In this document: piece by piece, positions 1 to 12,317 of the stretch
How the letters are laid out: each line of letters opens with the position of its first letter
Numbering within the stretch: the first letter of the stretch is position 1
Assembly: GCA_030549495.1 (NCBI GenBank)
Contig: JAUIRK010000928.1
Span: 447,001 to 511,000 of the forward strand
Reading direction: 5' to 3'
DNA length: 64,000 bases
From: Nectonema munidae
Taxonomy: Eukaryota > Nematomorpha > Nectonematoida > Nectonematidae
Position numbers and translations under genes: made by a program
Notes under the pieces: generated by a model
The model's input: the letters and a program-made list of their open reading frames with translations, nothing else
Database searches by the model: none
Told to the model about the DNA's origin: nothing

Positions 1-1240
1 GGGCTGAGTATGATTCTAAACGAAGGGGTAACGTGTGTTAAAAATAAATATTTATGTAAAAAATACTTTGAAAGTAAAAAAAGAGATAATAATAATCAAT
101 CACATTTGTAGCAAATTGTAATAAACTTCATTTTGGAACTATAAGATTGATGAATGAAAAACCAGAATTCTTCTAAATCGCCAAGCATGGGCGTCCGCTG
201 GAACTTTATCGACCAAAAATAAAAAATCAGTTGAAACAAAAAAAGGAAATTCGCGATTATTGAAAATTTAATAACTTTGATTTAATATAAAATAAAAACA
301 CTATGCTTATGTAAAACAATAGAAATCATCATAACATTATTCAAATAAAGTACTTAAATAAAGTAGGTATACTTGATAACAAAGGTGAGCTAAAATAAGC
401 TATAATACAGATAAATAATCAAGAGTACAAATATCTATAATCCAGGGGAGGGGGGGGGGGGGTCACAAATGACAAGTTTGGCACCCCTAGAGGCGGCTCA
501 TGGTAGGAATCCATATTTAATTCTAGTCAAAGCAAGAGTTCCTCTGCATTTTCTTTAGGAACATTGATACTAAATGGTTTAAGGGAAATTCCGCATAACC
601 AAGATATCTATTTTAATCATAGTTTCCAAAAAAGGAGAACCAAGATATCTGCCAACAATATATTAGATACATTCTTGAAAATGAATTATGATATAAACTC
701 TTCAACGCTTAACACTTATACCCAAATGCGAAGTTAGAACAAATGTTTAGAAAAACTGTATAGGTATGCAAAAGAAGGCCTTGTATTTTTGCAACTCATC
801 AGAGAAAAAGGCTGAAAAATTGAATAAAATTAAAGAATGAACTTTTTTTATTTTACGTTAAATTTAGTTTGTAAAAGAACACAACTCAGTTTATGAGTAG
901 GAAATTTTTTGGAAAATTTTTTTAGGATAAATTCAGTTTATGAATCGTATTGTTTTGTCTTAGATAAAAAGGTTATGGACCATAATTTGAAAATATTTTT
1001 GAAGATAATGCAAGAAAGATACTAAACTACAAATACAAACTAATGGGACATTTTAATAAATTATGTTGAAGAAATTAGATCAAGCATTTTGCTTGCAACA
1101 AAAAGTAGAAAGTGTCTAAAATTCAGGAAATCTTTCAATGCCTGTCTAAAGTTGACATTCACAAACGACCTTTGAAATATGGCGCATCTCATCACACTTT
1201 TTGGAGTTTTATAGTATTTGAAACAGAAAAGTAGATGATG
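1..1240. other. AT-rich intergenic stretch with a G-run and hAT-like debris
   Basis: I see no gene here. A G-run lies at 450-462, and just after it a sequence reading like the inside of a hAT end (ggcacccctagaggcggctc, about 479-498). The rest is AT-rich with many stops in all frames. Confidence 0.4.
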
Positions 1241-1249
1241 CATACTACT

Positions 1250-1418
1250 TATAAAATTTTAAAGTTAAAGTCGCAAAATTATATATAGGAGTCATCAGTG
1301 TTAAAAAAATTTTACACAAATGGAGTTGCAGTCTCAAAAATTACAAATAAGTGAAGTCGGAAAAGTATAAATAATGGAGTCGCCAAATATTTTTCCGACT
1401 CCACCCACAACCCTGGTG
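1250..1418. mobile_element. hAT-like non-autonomous element end (gtcggagtc family)
   Basis: The segment has repeated ggagtcg/agtcggaaa words and ends in ccgactccacccacaaccctgg, so the outer end read inward is CCAGGGTTGTGGGTGGAGTCGG. A start such as CAGGG(T/C)TGTGG(A)GTCGGA is typical of hAT MITEs in invertebrates. A related end, cagagctgtggagtc, occurs at 13777. I do not see a convincing opposite end, so this is a partial copy. Confidence 0.4.
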
Positions 1419-1471
1419 TAAAGTATTTGCATTTTTAATGACGTACTTATGGAAATAAATTGTGCAGTCTC

Positions 1472-1492
1472 CCCCCCTCCCCCCGCCCCCAT
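1472..1492. repeat. C-rich homopolymer-like tract
   Basis: Runs of C with single T and G interruptions, about 20 bp. It is one of several long G/C homopolymer tracts in otherwise AT-rich DNA. Confidence 0.7.
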
Positions 1493-1904
1493 ATCTCTTT
1501 GTACAGTGCGGGTAATGATAAAAAATTTTTAAAACCAAAGATCAATTCACAGCAGCAAATGTCTGTTTGCTCTTATTGGTAAGCAGCTTACTTAATTAGT
1601 TTGTTTGCAATTTATTACTTTAAACTATTTAATTAATTTCAATTAAGTTATACGCAGGGTAAAATATATTCAAATGGACCTCCTCAAAACAGTTGAAAGG
1701 TCAGAAGTATATCTATAATTATATTAATCCAGGCTACTTGGTATTTAATTTGGATCAATGATGAAATTATCTCCAAAGATATCATTCAATTTTAAATAAA
1801 ATATATTAAACTCTCTCCCAAAAATGACAAACTCTCTAAAACTTTTTCAAAGTTCTGATCAACTGTTCATCTTTTTAACGTAGTGCTCGCATCCTCTAAA
1901 GTAG

Positions 1905-1930
1905 TGTTTCTCAACCTATGGATAGCGAAT
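1905..1930 (+). mobile_element. Solitary hAT-like terminus
   Basis: The sequence agtgtttctcaacctatgg matches the common hAT MITE end (CAGTGTTTCTCAACC). I found no matching end downstream within a few hundred bases, so only a terminus-like fragment is claimed. Confidence 0.3.
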
Positions 1931-2218
1931 TCTTCTAAACGGATTTAAGTACGCTTTTTTTTATCATGGCGAGAATACTCAGAATGAAAAATGGTGACTT
2001 TAAATTATCTTGGTAGGGTACTAAATATATAAAAAAAATATTTATTTATTTATTAAAGAGAAAATTAAGTTCACTAAAAAATGATTTATTTTCAACGAGC
2101 TATATAGTCAACTGAGAGATTTGTTTTAAAAGACAGTTTTCTTCGAAAATCCTTTAATAATTTTTTATTCTAAACTTTGTGTGAATTAATTTCAAGTAAG
2201 CAATTTAACTTTTTTTTT

Positions 2219-2347
2219 GCCTTTCTGAAGTTCTTTTGGAGGACATGAACATTTTTCTGAAATTTCACACTTTAGTTTTAACATTTTTTTGCCTTTCTGA
2301 GGCTCTTTTAGAGGACATGAACATTTTTCTGAAATTTCACACTTTAG
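2219..2347. repeat. 72 bp tandem duplication
   Basis: Two adjacent copies, 2219-2290 and 2291-2347, share gcctttctga, then a short variable stretch, then aggacatgaacatttttctg and the following 17 bases. They differ at only a few positions, so the duplication is fairly recent. No coding sense is apparent. Confidence 0.85.
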
Positions 2348-3453
2348 TATTCAATGTGAATTTGAGACCGAGCTTTTCTAGGATCTTTTTATATTTATAG
2401 CTGTACTAAGTGGAGTATTAAAGGGTGAGGGGGAAAGCATTGGGCCATAGCGTCTCTTTCTTAAAAGCAAGTATCGATCTTTTATATGTTTGGATTCTAG
2501 TTATTTTCCAAATAGAAATTTAATGCAATACATGAATTACCATTTAAAAGTCCAACTTCAGTAATAGACATTTATTTATGATAATTATTATTTTAAACAC
2601 CCCCTCCCCACACCCTTGAAATAATTTTCTGAATACGCAACTAGCTGTACTGCATTTAATAAATATTATTTAACATAATTAATCATATCAATTTGACTGC
2701 AATTTCAACTTCAAATTTAGAAGATTTCAAAATCTTTTCACATCGATATTGTATATAAATTTTGATATTACTGATTTTATTTTAATCAAAAGCATGATAT
2801 ATACGTAAATTTGAAAAGTGAAAGAATCGATTAGAAAAATAAGAATCCTTGCTGGCAAAACAAAGCTTTGGATGAAACCAAGATAAAATAATGATCAACA
2901 TAATAAATGAAATTTGAATTTTACTATAAATATTAGAATGGACAAGAGATTCAAAACCATTCTACTTACTGTCAATCGGACAAGTCAATCAATCGGACAT
3001 GATATCGAAAATGTATAATGCAAAAGTGATTCTTCTCTCTAAGTGCAATTCACAAACGCCTATAATGTGAACGAAGCAAATCAGTGGCAGTAAACCTAAG
3101 ATTTGTGAGTCGAGAAAACTGTGATCGCCAACTTACTTAAAACGTAAAGTCTGAGTGCATGGCTGTCTTGAAGGATTCCAACCATCTTGCCAACTTGTCT
3201 ATCTATCTTGAAAGAGGCAGACTAATCTGCATATATAGTTTCTGGACATGTTCGCAAGGATAACTTTTGCAATATGCACAAAACTAGACTTAGTTTCAGG
3301 ATCTCCTCTCATAAGAAACTTGGAATAAAAGTGAATGTTGCACTGGTGGGAAAAGCTCAAAGGAAAGAAAGAGACTTATTTTTGTTAATCAAACGGTGAC
3401 CTTCAAAATCGTAGTTATCGGGACTCTCAGAATCCAAGATGTTTCAAGGATAC
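2348..3453. other. Intergenic stretch, nothing recognised
   Basis: AT-rich with no ORF of interest. From about 2940 to 3450 the composition is somewhat less AT-rich and more complex. It continues after the solo LTR (3741-4070), which suggests an older repeat or degraded gene into which the LTR inserted. I cannot name it. Confidence 0.3.
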
Positions 3454-3740
3454 TGTTATGGTCTTATGCAAAACAAGCATTCTTTCACATTCCCTCAACA
3501 ACAATGTTAAAAGTCACTTTCTCTACAATGGCCTATGCAAATAATTAAATATTTGCATAGGTTCCTATTCTTTCAGTGGAACACTGTTTTATGCAAAATG
3601 CTCTTCATTTGCATACCTATTTTACAAGATAATTTATCGACAGTATAAATAGGTGCAGATTTTCTTATATATCATCGCTTCTTTCTTCCTTTCCTCAATA
3701 AATTGTCTTCTTTACCATTTTGCTCTGTAAAAACATAACA
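3454..3740 (+). mobile_element. Solo LTR (gypsy- or Pao-like), with 5 bp target duplication
   Basis: This 287 bp segment begins TGTTATG and ends CATAACA, an inverted-repeat TG...CA terminus, and is flanked on both sides by the pentamer GATAC (3449-3453 and 3741-3745). Inside are a TATA-like box (tataaata, about 3643) and an AATAAA (about 3698) in the right order for U3-R. No internal retroelement sequence adjoins it, so it is best read as a solo LTR left by LTR-LTR recombination. The perfect target duplication and paired termini suggest a relatively young insertion. A 5 bp duplication fits Ty3/gypsy or BEL/Pao; the family cannot be settled without coding sequence. Confidence 0.85.
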
Positions 3741-4179
3741 GATACCAAGGTTACCTGAAACATACTATTCGAACCAAAAAGCATGGATGACGGCTATCAC
3801 ACTATCCACTCACTAGATGAAATTCTTCAAAAATCATATAGACGTTCGATCTACACGTTTTCACTACTACATTCCTACCTTTCAAATGTGTAATTGCTCC
3901 TTAATGCTACTCCAGTTTCTTAGCAGCCACTTGACCAGAGCATCATGAAGACTATTTTTGCAGGAGCAAGGTCCCGATTCATCTCAAGACATCAATAACA
4001 TTATCGAAGTCCCCAGAAATAAGATTAACGCGCGTAAAAGCAATGCCGCAAAATTTTAATTCAAAATGGCTGTTTAATATTTTTCAACTGCAAAATATTT
4101 TTATATCATCTATATCTAACTGATTCACCATTTTTCTCTACTAAGCCTTCATGCTAGTTCGAAGAGTCATCTAATTAGA

Positions 4180-6175
4180 TCTGTGGTTCCTAACCTTTTT
4201 TCTATAATTCCCCATTTTTAGTGAGCGAACTCTCAATTTCCCACCACAGTTATCGTAAACTAAAAAAAGTAATTTTAACCTATTCAGTGTTTAAATATAG
4301 ATTTTGCTTTTTGTGTCATTTTACAAATTCGAAATTTTGTTTATATACTAAATTTATTCCTTTAAAAATTTTTTTTTATCAAACATAGTATGAACGTTAT
4401 CTTATAAACATATTTTTGTATGATATATTATTTGTATTAAACTATTTGGAGATTATTTTTTAAAGCAAACGTCATCATGAATATCAAAGCAATAAAGTTA
4501 AATTGAAGACCGCTGTATTAAAAAGATGAGGCATTTCTCATAATTATAAAATATATATCAATTAGATTTTTTTCACAATTTAGTAGCAAAATAAAATGAA
4601 AAAATGCAACAGCATCGGTTTCAATGCGATTTCTGCATTTGTTTTGCATTGACTACTGCCTCAATATTTGGCTTGATTTTTGAAATTGCGCAGCGCAAAT
4701 CAGATTCAAGATCAATCAGGCGGTTTCACGATTTTATTTTGATTTGAACGATGCTTGAAAACCTAGACTCGCACAAGTACGTCGAAGGAAATGCAACTAG
4801 AAGTGTGAGAGCGGACAAAGCAACGCGAGGATACAAGTCATGCATGGTAGCCCAGAATGCGTCTAGATTTTTCTTTGCAAAAACAGCCTTTGCTGATGAG
4901 TCCTTTATCAAATCAAGAAACTGTTCTATGACGTTCTCCGCTTCTTCTGGAAAGTTATTAACTTGGAAACAGAATGGATCTCTTGTTAGCTCGAGTATTG
5001 GGTTATTGATCTTGAAGTCAGAGAAATAGCGATTAAACTCGTCCAAAAGCCTGTTGCCTGATTCGAGCCAACGTTGGAAAAAAAGTTTGCACTGCGGCCA
5101 GTTTCAAACTTTCCTCGCCAAAGATCAAGTTTCGAGACGAAAGCGTTTACTTTGTCTCGATTCCCAATTATATTGCAATCCTGTCCCTGTAGCTATCGGT
5201 TAAGCTCATTCAGGTGACTAAACATATCTGCGAGAAATGCATGCCTGTTATCAGAAACAATAGTTATTAAATCGTCTTTATTTCTTTCTTCCAAGAACTG
5301 TGTCACTTCAGGGAGCAAATGCCCAAGCCTACTCAACATATCGCCTTTTGACAGCCAAAGCAAAGAAGTGTGGAACAAGAGTCCTTTGTACCTTAGGATT
5401 TTTTTGCTTCACTAGTTGCGCAAATCCAGACCTCACACCCAACATAACAGGAGCTCCATCTGTGCAAACATGGATAAGTTTGTCCCAGTCCAATCCTTGC
5501 TTTCAAAAAAATCGTTAACAAGCTGCATGACATCGACAGCTTGAGTTGTTGTTTCTAGTGAGCGGCAAAATAATAAGTCTTCTTCGATGTTTTGATTGAA
5601 GACGTAACGAAGAAAGACAATAAGTTGAGACAAATTCGCCACATCCACAGACTCATCTAATTGAATAGCAAAGACAGGAGACGCTTTCACTCTTGCCAAG
5701 AGTTGCGACCTGATATTGGACGACATATCAAAAATGCGTGACAACGGTATCGTTGAATAGAGAAATTTGTTTCATCTTCGCTACTGCAGATATTTGCCAA
5801 GCAAAATATCAGCACATGAGATGAGGCACGGCTTTATGAGCGTCTCTGCGATGCTATGTGGTTTCTTTGCCTTTGCTACCAGAAGAGAGACTCAGAAGAG
5901 ACGATGAGTGCACGATTGCTCTTGACTCATTTTGAAATTTTCCGTCATGGTCCACCTTCATTTTCTTCAAACAGTTTGCTTTTGATTCAAAAATTGTCTC
6001 TTACTGTTAGCAAGCTCAGGGTGTACATTGGAGAGATGCATCTTCAGTTGATGAGGCTTCATTGAATCTTTACTGAGAGTTTTATGGCAAATAACGCACT
6101 GAGGCAACTGTCCGTTGCGTCCTTCAACAAACGTGAAACCGTAGTGCGTGTACTTGTCATATTTTCTTTTAGCTC
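4180..6175 (-). pseudogene. Decayed hAT transposase (ZBED5/SCAND3-like)
   Basis: A minus-strand transposase relic. The N-terminus (about 6170-6020) has a BED-type zinc finger: YGFTFVEGRNGQLPQCVICH followed by an HQLKMH histidine pair. Then come the hAT/RNase H-like blocks, SPVFAIQLDESVDVANLSQL and FLRYVFNQNIEEDLLFCRSL (5744-5560). A further block (5378-5193) and the C-terminal hATC dimerisation region (5046-4740, with LSALTLLVAFPSTYLCESRF) follow. The order is that of ZBED5/GTF2IRD2-type hAT transposases. Several frameshifts and stops separate the pieces: a stop after NQKQTV near 5985, frame changes near 5760 and 5440, and more between 5190 and 5050. At 4183-4203, ctgtggttcctaacctttttt resembles a hAT terminal repeat and may be the element's 3' end. 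No matching 5' end was found. This is a plain DNA transposon and non-functional. Confidence 0.85.
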
Positions 6176-6179
6176 TATT

Positions 6180-7675
6180 TTTTCATGCTTCACCTTACTT
6201 TCATTATCTCATTCATAAATTCTTTTTTTTCTTTATTCATCTCTATCAAATAGGACAATTAATCGTTTTTATTTATTAATATTTGAAAGTGATGGAAAAG
6301 ATAAAATAAATAATGAAAAAAGTTAATAGAGATGAAATAGACCACAATTAAAAATTTTATAATAATTTATCTAATAATAATCAAGCTCATGGATCTCATT
6401 ACATATATTCTCATATATCAAAAATTTTAATAAAAATTAGGGCCGTGAAATTTAAGGACTAATTGATCGATTAGTTTCCTTTAATTATATTAATCAGATT
6501 AAATTTTATTTTTGGGACTATCTCAATAAATATAATAGTGGCTAAAGAAAAAAAAATTAATGGATATGAAAGACTACTTCTCTGGCAAATTACGTAATCA
6601 TTTTGGTTTAAAATTGTTAGATGAAGATAATATTGAAGATGCTGCCAACGTTTATAAGAGAAAACGTACACTCCTTAAATTTAATTTTCAAATGAAAGAT
6701 ATTTTGTTAAATTAATTTGTTCGCAAATGTACTGATGTTTTGATTTAATCGAAATTAACTATCAATTAATCGTTAATATAAAAAAAATGAACTATTAAAA
6801 ATAAATTAATCGTTACCACCCTTGATAAAAATACATAAAATAAAATAATTATCAAAAATTTTTGCGGTGAGCATAAGTAAAAAAAATGTTAAAGTGAGGC
6901 AAATCCTAAAACAAAGACGTAAATTTAAATGCAAAGGAAAAAAACTTGATTAAAAGCAAAACAAATGCTTCATAGATAAGCAAAATAATGAAATATGTCA
7001 GTGATGGTAGAAAGCGAATGAATAAAGTAATAACTAACTAAGGCTCACTCAATGTGTTAGCAAGAAACATATCAATATGGAAAAGTGTATTAAACATAGC
7101 AAGGGTTAGAAAGAAGACATGGAGTCAATGAAAAAGTTTAGAATCCTAACATTATTGTCACTCCCTCTGTTTTTATAGTCAAGACATATGATATGTCAAT
7201 AGTTGAAACATGTTTGTAATAATCATCTGTAGAGTTATTCTGTTATGAAGTGTCCTGTGATGAAAAGTCGTGCGATGAAATGTCATATGACCAGTGTCGA
7301 GTTGCTATGATTGAAGTTTTAGTTAATACTTGAGGTAGTTTCTATTAATTCAAAATCTTTTAAGCATGCAAAAACACAATTATTTTTCATCATCAAAATT
7401 TAAATGTTAAAAAACAACTGTAAGAAAATGTAATCTTGAAAAAAAGATTTACTTATAAAATTCTTCTTTTGAAAATATTCCCAGGATCAAAATTTATTAA
7501 ACACTTAAACAATTGAAAGGACACTTTGAATTAAAATTCACCAACTCAACTACGAAAAAGTAAAAACAGGAAAAAAAGATTTGTCGAAATATTTTAACCA
7601 ATCAATAATCTTGTATTATGAATATCTCTAATTTTTATTTGTTTAATTTTTGGCCCAATACGATAATAACTTTAG
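6180..7675. other. AT-rich intergenic stretch
   Basis: No gene is supported. Around 7240-7300 short imperfect repeats of a tgtcctgtgatgaaaagtc-like unit are seen. Otherwise low-complexity AT-rich sequence. Confidence 0.35.
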
Positions 7676-7689
7676 ATTGTAGATTTACC

Positions 7690-7742
7690 TTAGCGGGCTG
7701 CACAAAAGTATTTGGCTTGCCGTAGTTTGCCCAACTCTGGGT
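7690..7742. mobile_element. hAT-like terminus (gggctgcacaaaag...gcccaactctgg)
   Basis: The run gcgggctgcacaaaagtatt followed by gtagtttgcccaactctgg is the typical subterminal and terminal signature of ZBED5-type hAT elements, whose ends read CCAGAGTTGGGCAAACTAC inward. Only this end was found, so the copy is truncated or its partner is too decayed. Confidence 0.5.
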
Positions 7743-7845
7743 TAGATTGTCTAATATTGTGTGTTTCAAAAAGTTTTTGACAATGAATACGAAGTTTCTT
7801 TTTCCTGACAAAAAAGTACAATATTCTCATAATACTGCATTAATT

Positions 7846-7893
7846 TGGTAAATAAGGGCCCCAGTACTTGACACCACTCTACACGCCCTGTTC
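7846..7893. mobile_element. hAT-like terminus (cagggcgtgtag type)
   Basis: The segment gggccccagtacttgacacc then actctacacgccctg read on the minus strand starts CAGGGCGTGTAGAGTGG and carries the gggcccc/tactggggccc subterminal words common in hAT elements. No partner end is visible. Confidence 0.4.
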
Positions 7894-7899
7894 TAAATA

Positions 7900-9185
7900 T
7901 AAATATCTTCACAGATTCAGAGAAGGAAAGTCATTCACCCAATCAGCGCTTATCACAACAAAAGGACGAAGAACAAAAGTACACTCATTTATTAGTAGTA
8001 TTAAATTTATGGCATGATGGTAAAAAAGAAAACAAGATAAAACGAATGAAAAGTCAAATAAAAGTTATTTGGGCGGTTGTGCATGCGCTGCTGTTTCGAT
8101 GAAGAGGAAGTAGAATGAGGATGAGATGATAACTGTCGAAGTAAGTGGTTGGCTACTAAACGCAAAAAGAAGGAATCATTAGCAAGGAAAAAATATATAC
8201 TGCTTCTTCGCAAATAAGAAATAAATTTTATACCACTTTGAGGGTCAAACTGACCGTCAAGTTATATTTCATCATGTTAGATGTCGAGACCTCTCTAAAT
8301 CAAGGAATCTAATACAATGAATATATATTTGTTGCTCCATGTTTAATCTCCTTTAATATCCCATGCATCTTCATACATTACTATATGTACTTTTTCCTTA
8401 TGTACATCATACTTGTGACACAACTCCTCACATCAATAGTTTGCCTTCTCTCAGATTTTATCGGTCATTGAACTTTAAAAAGTTCGCCTTTCAAACCAGT
8501 ATATCTCATTACAACTCAGCCTCTAATCAATAATAAGGATCATCCCCTTCAACTATCTACTAACTCCATTTAATCCTTTTCATTCAAAGCATTTATATCT
8601 TCTACATTTAGTAATTCAAACTTGATAAAGACTAGTAGAGTCGAAAATTCGTAAATAAATTTGTTTGAAACTTTATTTGTTGAAATTTTTTTATAAAATG
8701 TAAGTAATGTAGTTTAACCATCGCAAGACCACTGCTGGTTTTTTACTCCATGATGTTTATTGATTATAAAAATAGTACAGGATAATATACCTAACCCCTT
8801 CCAAAAATACCATGAAAATTTTAGTCTATACTTGATCTAACATATAAAAAAGTAAAAGATATCCTAATTTCTGAAAAATGGACATTATCTATATTTTACG
8901 ATATTTTTCTCAGGTGGCGTTAATATAAATTACAATCAAAATATAAAAAATTTCATACATTGTTATACAATTATATAAATTAAAAGTGTATTCTTTTTTT
9001 AGTTATTGACACTAAGTACAAATAAATGTTGTCTGATTTTTACTTGTCTTTTACATGAGGCGCATTTTCTACTATCTCTACTTCTACAGTGACCAAGAAA
9101 CAAGCTTGTTCCAGTGTTAAGAATTGTTGTTCATACCCATAAAAAGTTAAGATGCTACGAATCTGCAACGGGGTGTCAGCACATT
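7900..9185. other. AT-rich intergenic stretch
   Basis: No gene, RNA or clear repeat. Short ORFs here lack domain sense and have no good splice context. Confidence 0.35.
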
Positions 9186-9189
9186 TACC

Positions 9190-10930
9190 TCGTAACCCCA
9201 TTCAAATCTCACAAGGTTTAAGAGATAAATCTCTAATAAAATATTTTCTACACACATTTTGATTGCTTGATATTTTCCAACTATTGTGGCACGCTATATC
9301 CAAGTAATTCGTGAAAATTGATACGGTTCATCTTCTAGAAGTTACATAAGGGCAGGGGTTCCCAACCTGGGGTTCGTGAACCCTTGGGGGTTCGTTTCAC
9401 TTTTTTCAAGAGGTACTTTATAAAGGTATCTGAAAAGTTTTTTTAAATTTTTAACTGATATATTAGTGTGAAAAATCAAGATAAAAAACTAAAAAAATTT
9501 TTTAGGGATTCGCCTAAGGCTGAAACTTTTTAAGGGGTACTGGTGAAAAAAAGGTTGCGAACTTCTGCTCTAAGGATTTGATTATTCGTCTTATCTACCC
9601 CTCCTTTGTATTGGTTGTACAAGACAATTGTCTCTAGTTTACGTTTGTTTCCAATTAACTCAATTCCCTCTAGGTACTGTCTGGAAATTACATAAACTAC
9701 TTTGAAGTTACGATGTGCATATCTTAGGGGAATATATGCCGTCAAAGAAGAAAATATGTGAATATAAATTTAAATTCCATCTCATGTAAAACCAACTGCT
9801 GCAAGAGTTGGGGTCTGAAGATGTAAGGAATAAAAATTCGATTAGATCTAGCAGTACCACATATAGTGGCAAGAACTTTTGACTTGGCCCATAAACACAA
9901 ATCATAGGTAAGAAAAGATAGATCAGTAAAGATTCCATATCCGATAAGTAAGTTATTATCAGTAATCAATCTTTTAACTATATGTGTCCCACCAAAGTAA
10001 CTTTTATCACCCAACCATGAAACATATATTTGTGCTAAATAAAGATCTAGTATTTGTACAATGATATATTTTTATACTATAATGACCTGGTTTAGAAAGA
10101 TTGAATATTTAAATTCTACAATTTCCTCTAAAATTTACCAACTGTCGATCAACTGCAACGTAGTCTAGTGGTATAAAATGTTTAGGACATTTTTGATTAA
10201 AAAGTCATGTAAAAATCAAATAGTGGATATTTTATCATTTGGATCTACTGAGATGTATCACTTCTCAGTTCTTACATCAAAACAAATAAATACATGAACG
10301 AACAAAAACATATTTCTTAACATAGAAGGCTTAAATTTTTATTTCAGAAAACAATATATTGATTGATTTTTGGACTGGCACATATGAAGTAGGCAGACAA
10401 AAATAACAAAATTTATAGGATTTATACTTTGGAGATTCGCTACTGAAAAATTGGTAATAAACATTAACTACGTTTGAATTAAACAAAAACCAAAAAGGTT
10501 AGTTTTCAGGAAGTTTGATTTTTTTACATTTTAAAACATGTCGAACTAATTTTTTTGTTAAAAAATAGTTTTAAAAATTTCATGAATCACTAAGAAATTT
10601 ATCAGGGGGTTTAGAAAATTTTTGATTCAAATCCTTAAATTTTGAAGCAAAGGACGACCTTAATTTGATCTATATGGAGTCCATGGGGACTCTATATTAT
10701 CAGGAGAAATTATCGTATCGCAACTATCTTCGTCCAAAATAGACGATGTTGTAGACCAATTAGAAGATATAGAAGTTGTCTCCTCAGAAATAGAAGACGA
10801 ATCTCAAGAGCTCGTGTGTAGAGCAAATGCACTTGAAAAAATACTTTGTAGGCCAAGTTGGCATTTAAAAACAAGGTAACGATTACTGTGAAGATGAATC
10901 CTATTATGATATTTAGGATAGATGTTAAAT
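9190..10930 (-). pseudogene. Decayed piggyBac transposase
   Basis: Minus-strand relic whose blocks follow piggyBac order. About 10830-10680 holds an acidic Ser-rich N-terminus. About 10185-10060 has KCPKHFIPLDYVAVDRQLVN and FRGNC, matching the family's '(D)E.LV.FRG' catalytic block, then NLSKPGHYSIKIYHC ('SKP.KYGIKI'). 10014-9770 holds KRLITDNNLLIGYGIFTDLS, and 9745-9577 has LYNQYKGGVDKTNNQI, the near-invariant YN..MGGVD block. 9330-9215 gives SIFTNYLDIACHNSWKISSN, the C-terminal 'IF.N.LD.A..NA' block. The third aspartate of the DDD triad is recognisable in GGVDK. Multiple frameshifts and stops break it, and a hAT MITE (9353-9567) splits the C-terminal part. Intact transposases of this family are about 550-600 residues, so nearly the full length is represented. 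Confidence 0.85.
9353..9567. mobile_element. hAT MITE nested in the piggyBac relic
   Basis: The left end is caggggttcccaacctgggg. The right end, read inward, is CAGAAGTTCGCAACCTTTTTT. These are hAT-type inverted ends with mismatches. The flanking octamers are similar (acataagg / ctctaagg, sharing taagg), fitting a decayed 8 bp target duplication. The insertion lies precisely between piggyBac coding blocks, so it is younger than that element's arrival. Confidence 0.75.
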
Positions 10931-11049
10931 CATAACACAATTCCATGCGTGTTTATTATACGGAAACAAATTTATCTAATGTAGCGAGAAATCAATAATT
11001 ATGTGGTTCTTACTTTGAATCTATTCAAGTTTAAGATGTTAGGCATTCG

Positions 11050-11669
11050 TTAAAGACGAAAATATGGGATTGTATTTCGATTTGGTAAAGAACGTATGCC
11101 AGGAGACTGTGACGACATGCTGTGGATGTTGTTGGCTTGGTTGAGCATGCTGGAAAAGTTCATGGAGGCAATGGGATTCGTGACATTGTCGGTGCTGTTG
11201 TTTTGATGAAGAGAAGACATATTAAAGTCACTGACAAAATGTTTGTCTATGCTACTTCGGAAAGACTGTGGATTGGGATTGGGAACAAATGACGACTGTG
11301 AAGAATTTTCATTATGGTTAAACATTGCTTGAGGGTTGAAGGTGGTAAGATCTTTAAAAGGATCTTTTTTAGATGAAGCCTCATAAAGGGTAGAGGGTTG
11401 ATTTTCAAAAACAGTCATAGGCAGATGACAGAAGGTAGTGCTTACTGGATAAAAAATTTTTTCGTCCTTATCATTTTGAGGAGAAACATCAGGAGTTTCA
11501 TGTTTTGTTTGGGATGGGAATTCAAGAGGAAATGAAATGTATGGAGAGTCCGCAAAGTTAGAAGAATTGGCAATATTACTAGCATCGGATTCGCAGCTTG
11601 AATCTGTGGTCAAGGAAAGTTCTTCTAATTCATATGGTAGCAGCCCAAAATTAACTTTGGGAAAACACA
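11050..11669 (-). CDS. Terminal coding exon of an unrecognised host gene (Ser/Asn-rich C-terminus)
   Basis: A 620-nt open frame of about 206 residues on the minus strand ends in ...NTIPYFRL then TAA (11052-11050). It begins right after a good acceptor (ttttag, exon start 11669), so the GTG-like start is not a translation start. An AATAAA lies about 95 nt past the stop (minus strand, 10957-10952). The protein begins VCFPKVNFGLLPYELEELSL, then an acidic/Ser stretch, then a long Ser/Asn/Gln/Pro-rich tail. This is low-complexity composition typical of transcription-regulator activation regions, but I do not recognise the family. The phase fits the upstream exon at 13367-13418: one base left over there plus two here. 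No breaks are seen across its length, unlike the transposon relics around it, which supports a live host gene. Confidence 0.6.
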
Positions 11670-12190
11670 CTAAAATTGGGTAGAGAATAAGATTAAGACA
11701 AGAATAAAACTAAATTTATTACATTTGAATAGGAATAATAATAAAATTGTGGACATCTTTATTTACTACATATGAAATAGCGAAAAAATATTGTATATAG
11801 ATTGTTGATGTGCGTAAAATAAGGAATTAAAAAAGAAATGAAATGAAAAATCTATTCGTAATATTTAGTAGTACACAGAACTATATTGGAGTAGCGATAA
11901 CAATTGATATTTGCCTATAAAAATTCTCATAAATGGGCATAAAAAACGAACTTAAATTATTATTAAAATATAATAATGAGTGTGCAAAATGCAAACTTAA
12001 TAAAAAAGACAAATTTTTCAAGTTTGTTTTAAAATTTAGATTTTTGAAATAAGATGGAAAGAAGGAGAAACAAATGTGAAGTTGAAAAACTGCCTTTGAT
12101 GAAATCTTTCATATAAAATCTTCATATAAAGAAAGTATCCTTGTTATCTTTGTTCAGCAAAAAAATCTAGGGTTAAAACGTTCGTGTAAT

Positions 12191-12317
12191 TTAACTCTTT
12201 GAGGACCGGAATATTTAAGTCTAATCGCCTGCTTTCTTTTTCAATGGATATTATGTATTTAAAGCATAGGACTTTTATTTCTTGGTACACGCGTCACACT
12301 GACCCTCAAAGGGTTAA
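12191..12317. mobile_element. piggyBac-type MITE with TTAA target sites
   Basis: TTAA at 12191-12194 and 12314-12317 flank a 119 bp element whose ends are inverted: CTCTTTGAGGACCGG on the left, CCCTTTGAGGGTCAG read from the right. TTAA duplication is diagnostic of piggyBac insertion. It has no coding capacity and lies in the intron of the probable host gene. Confidence 0.8.
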
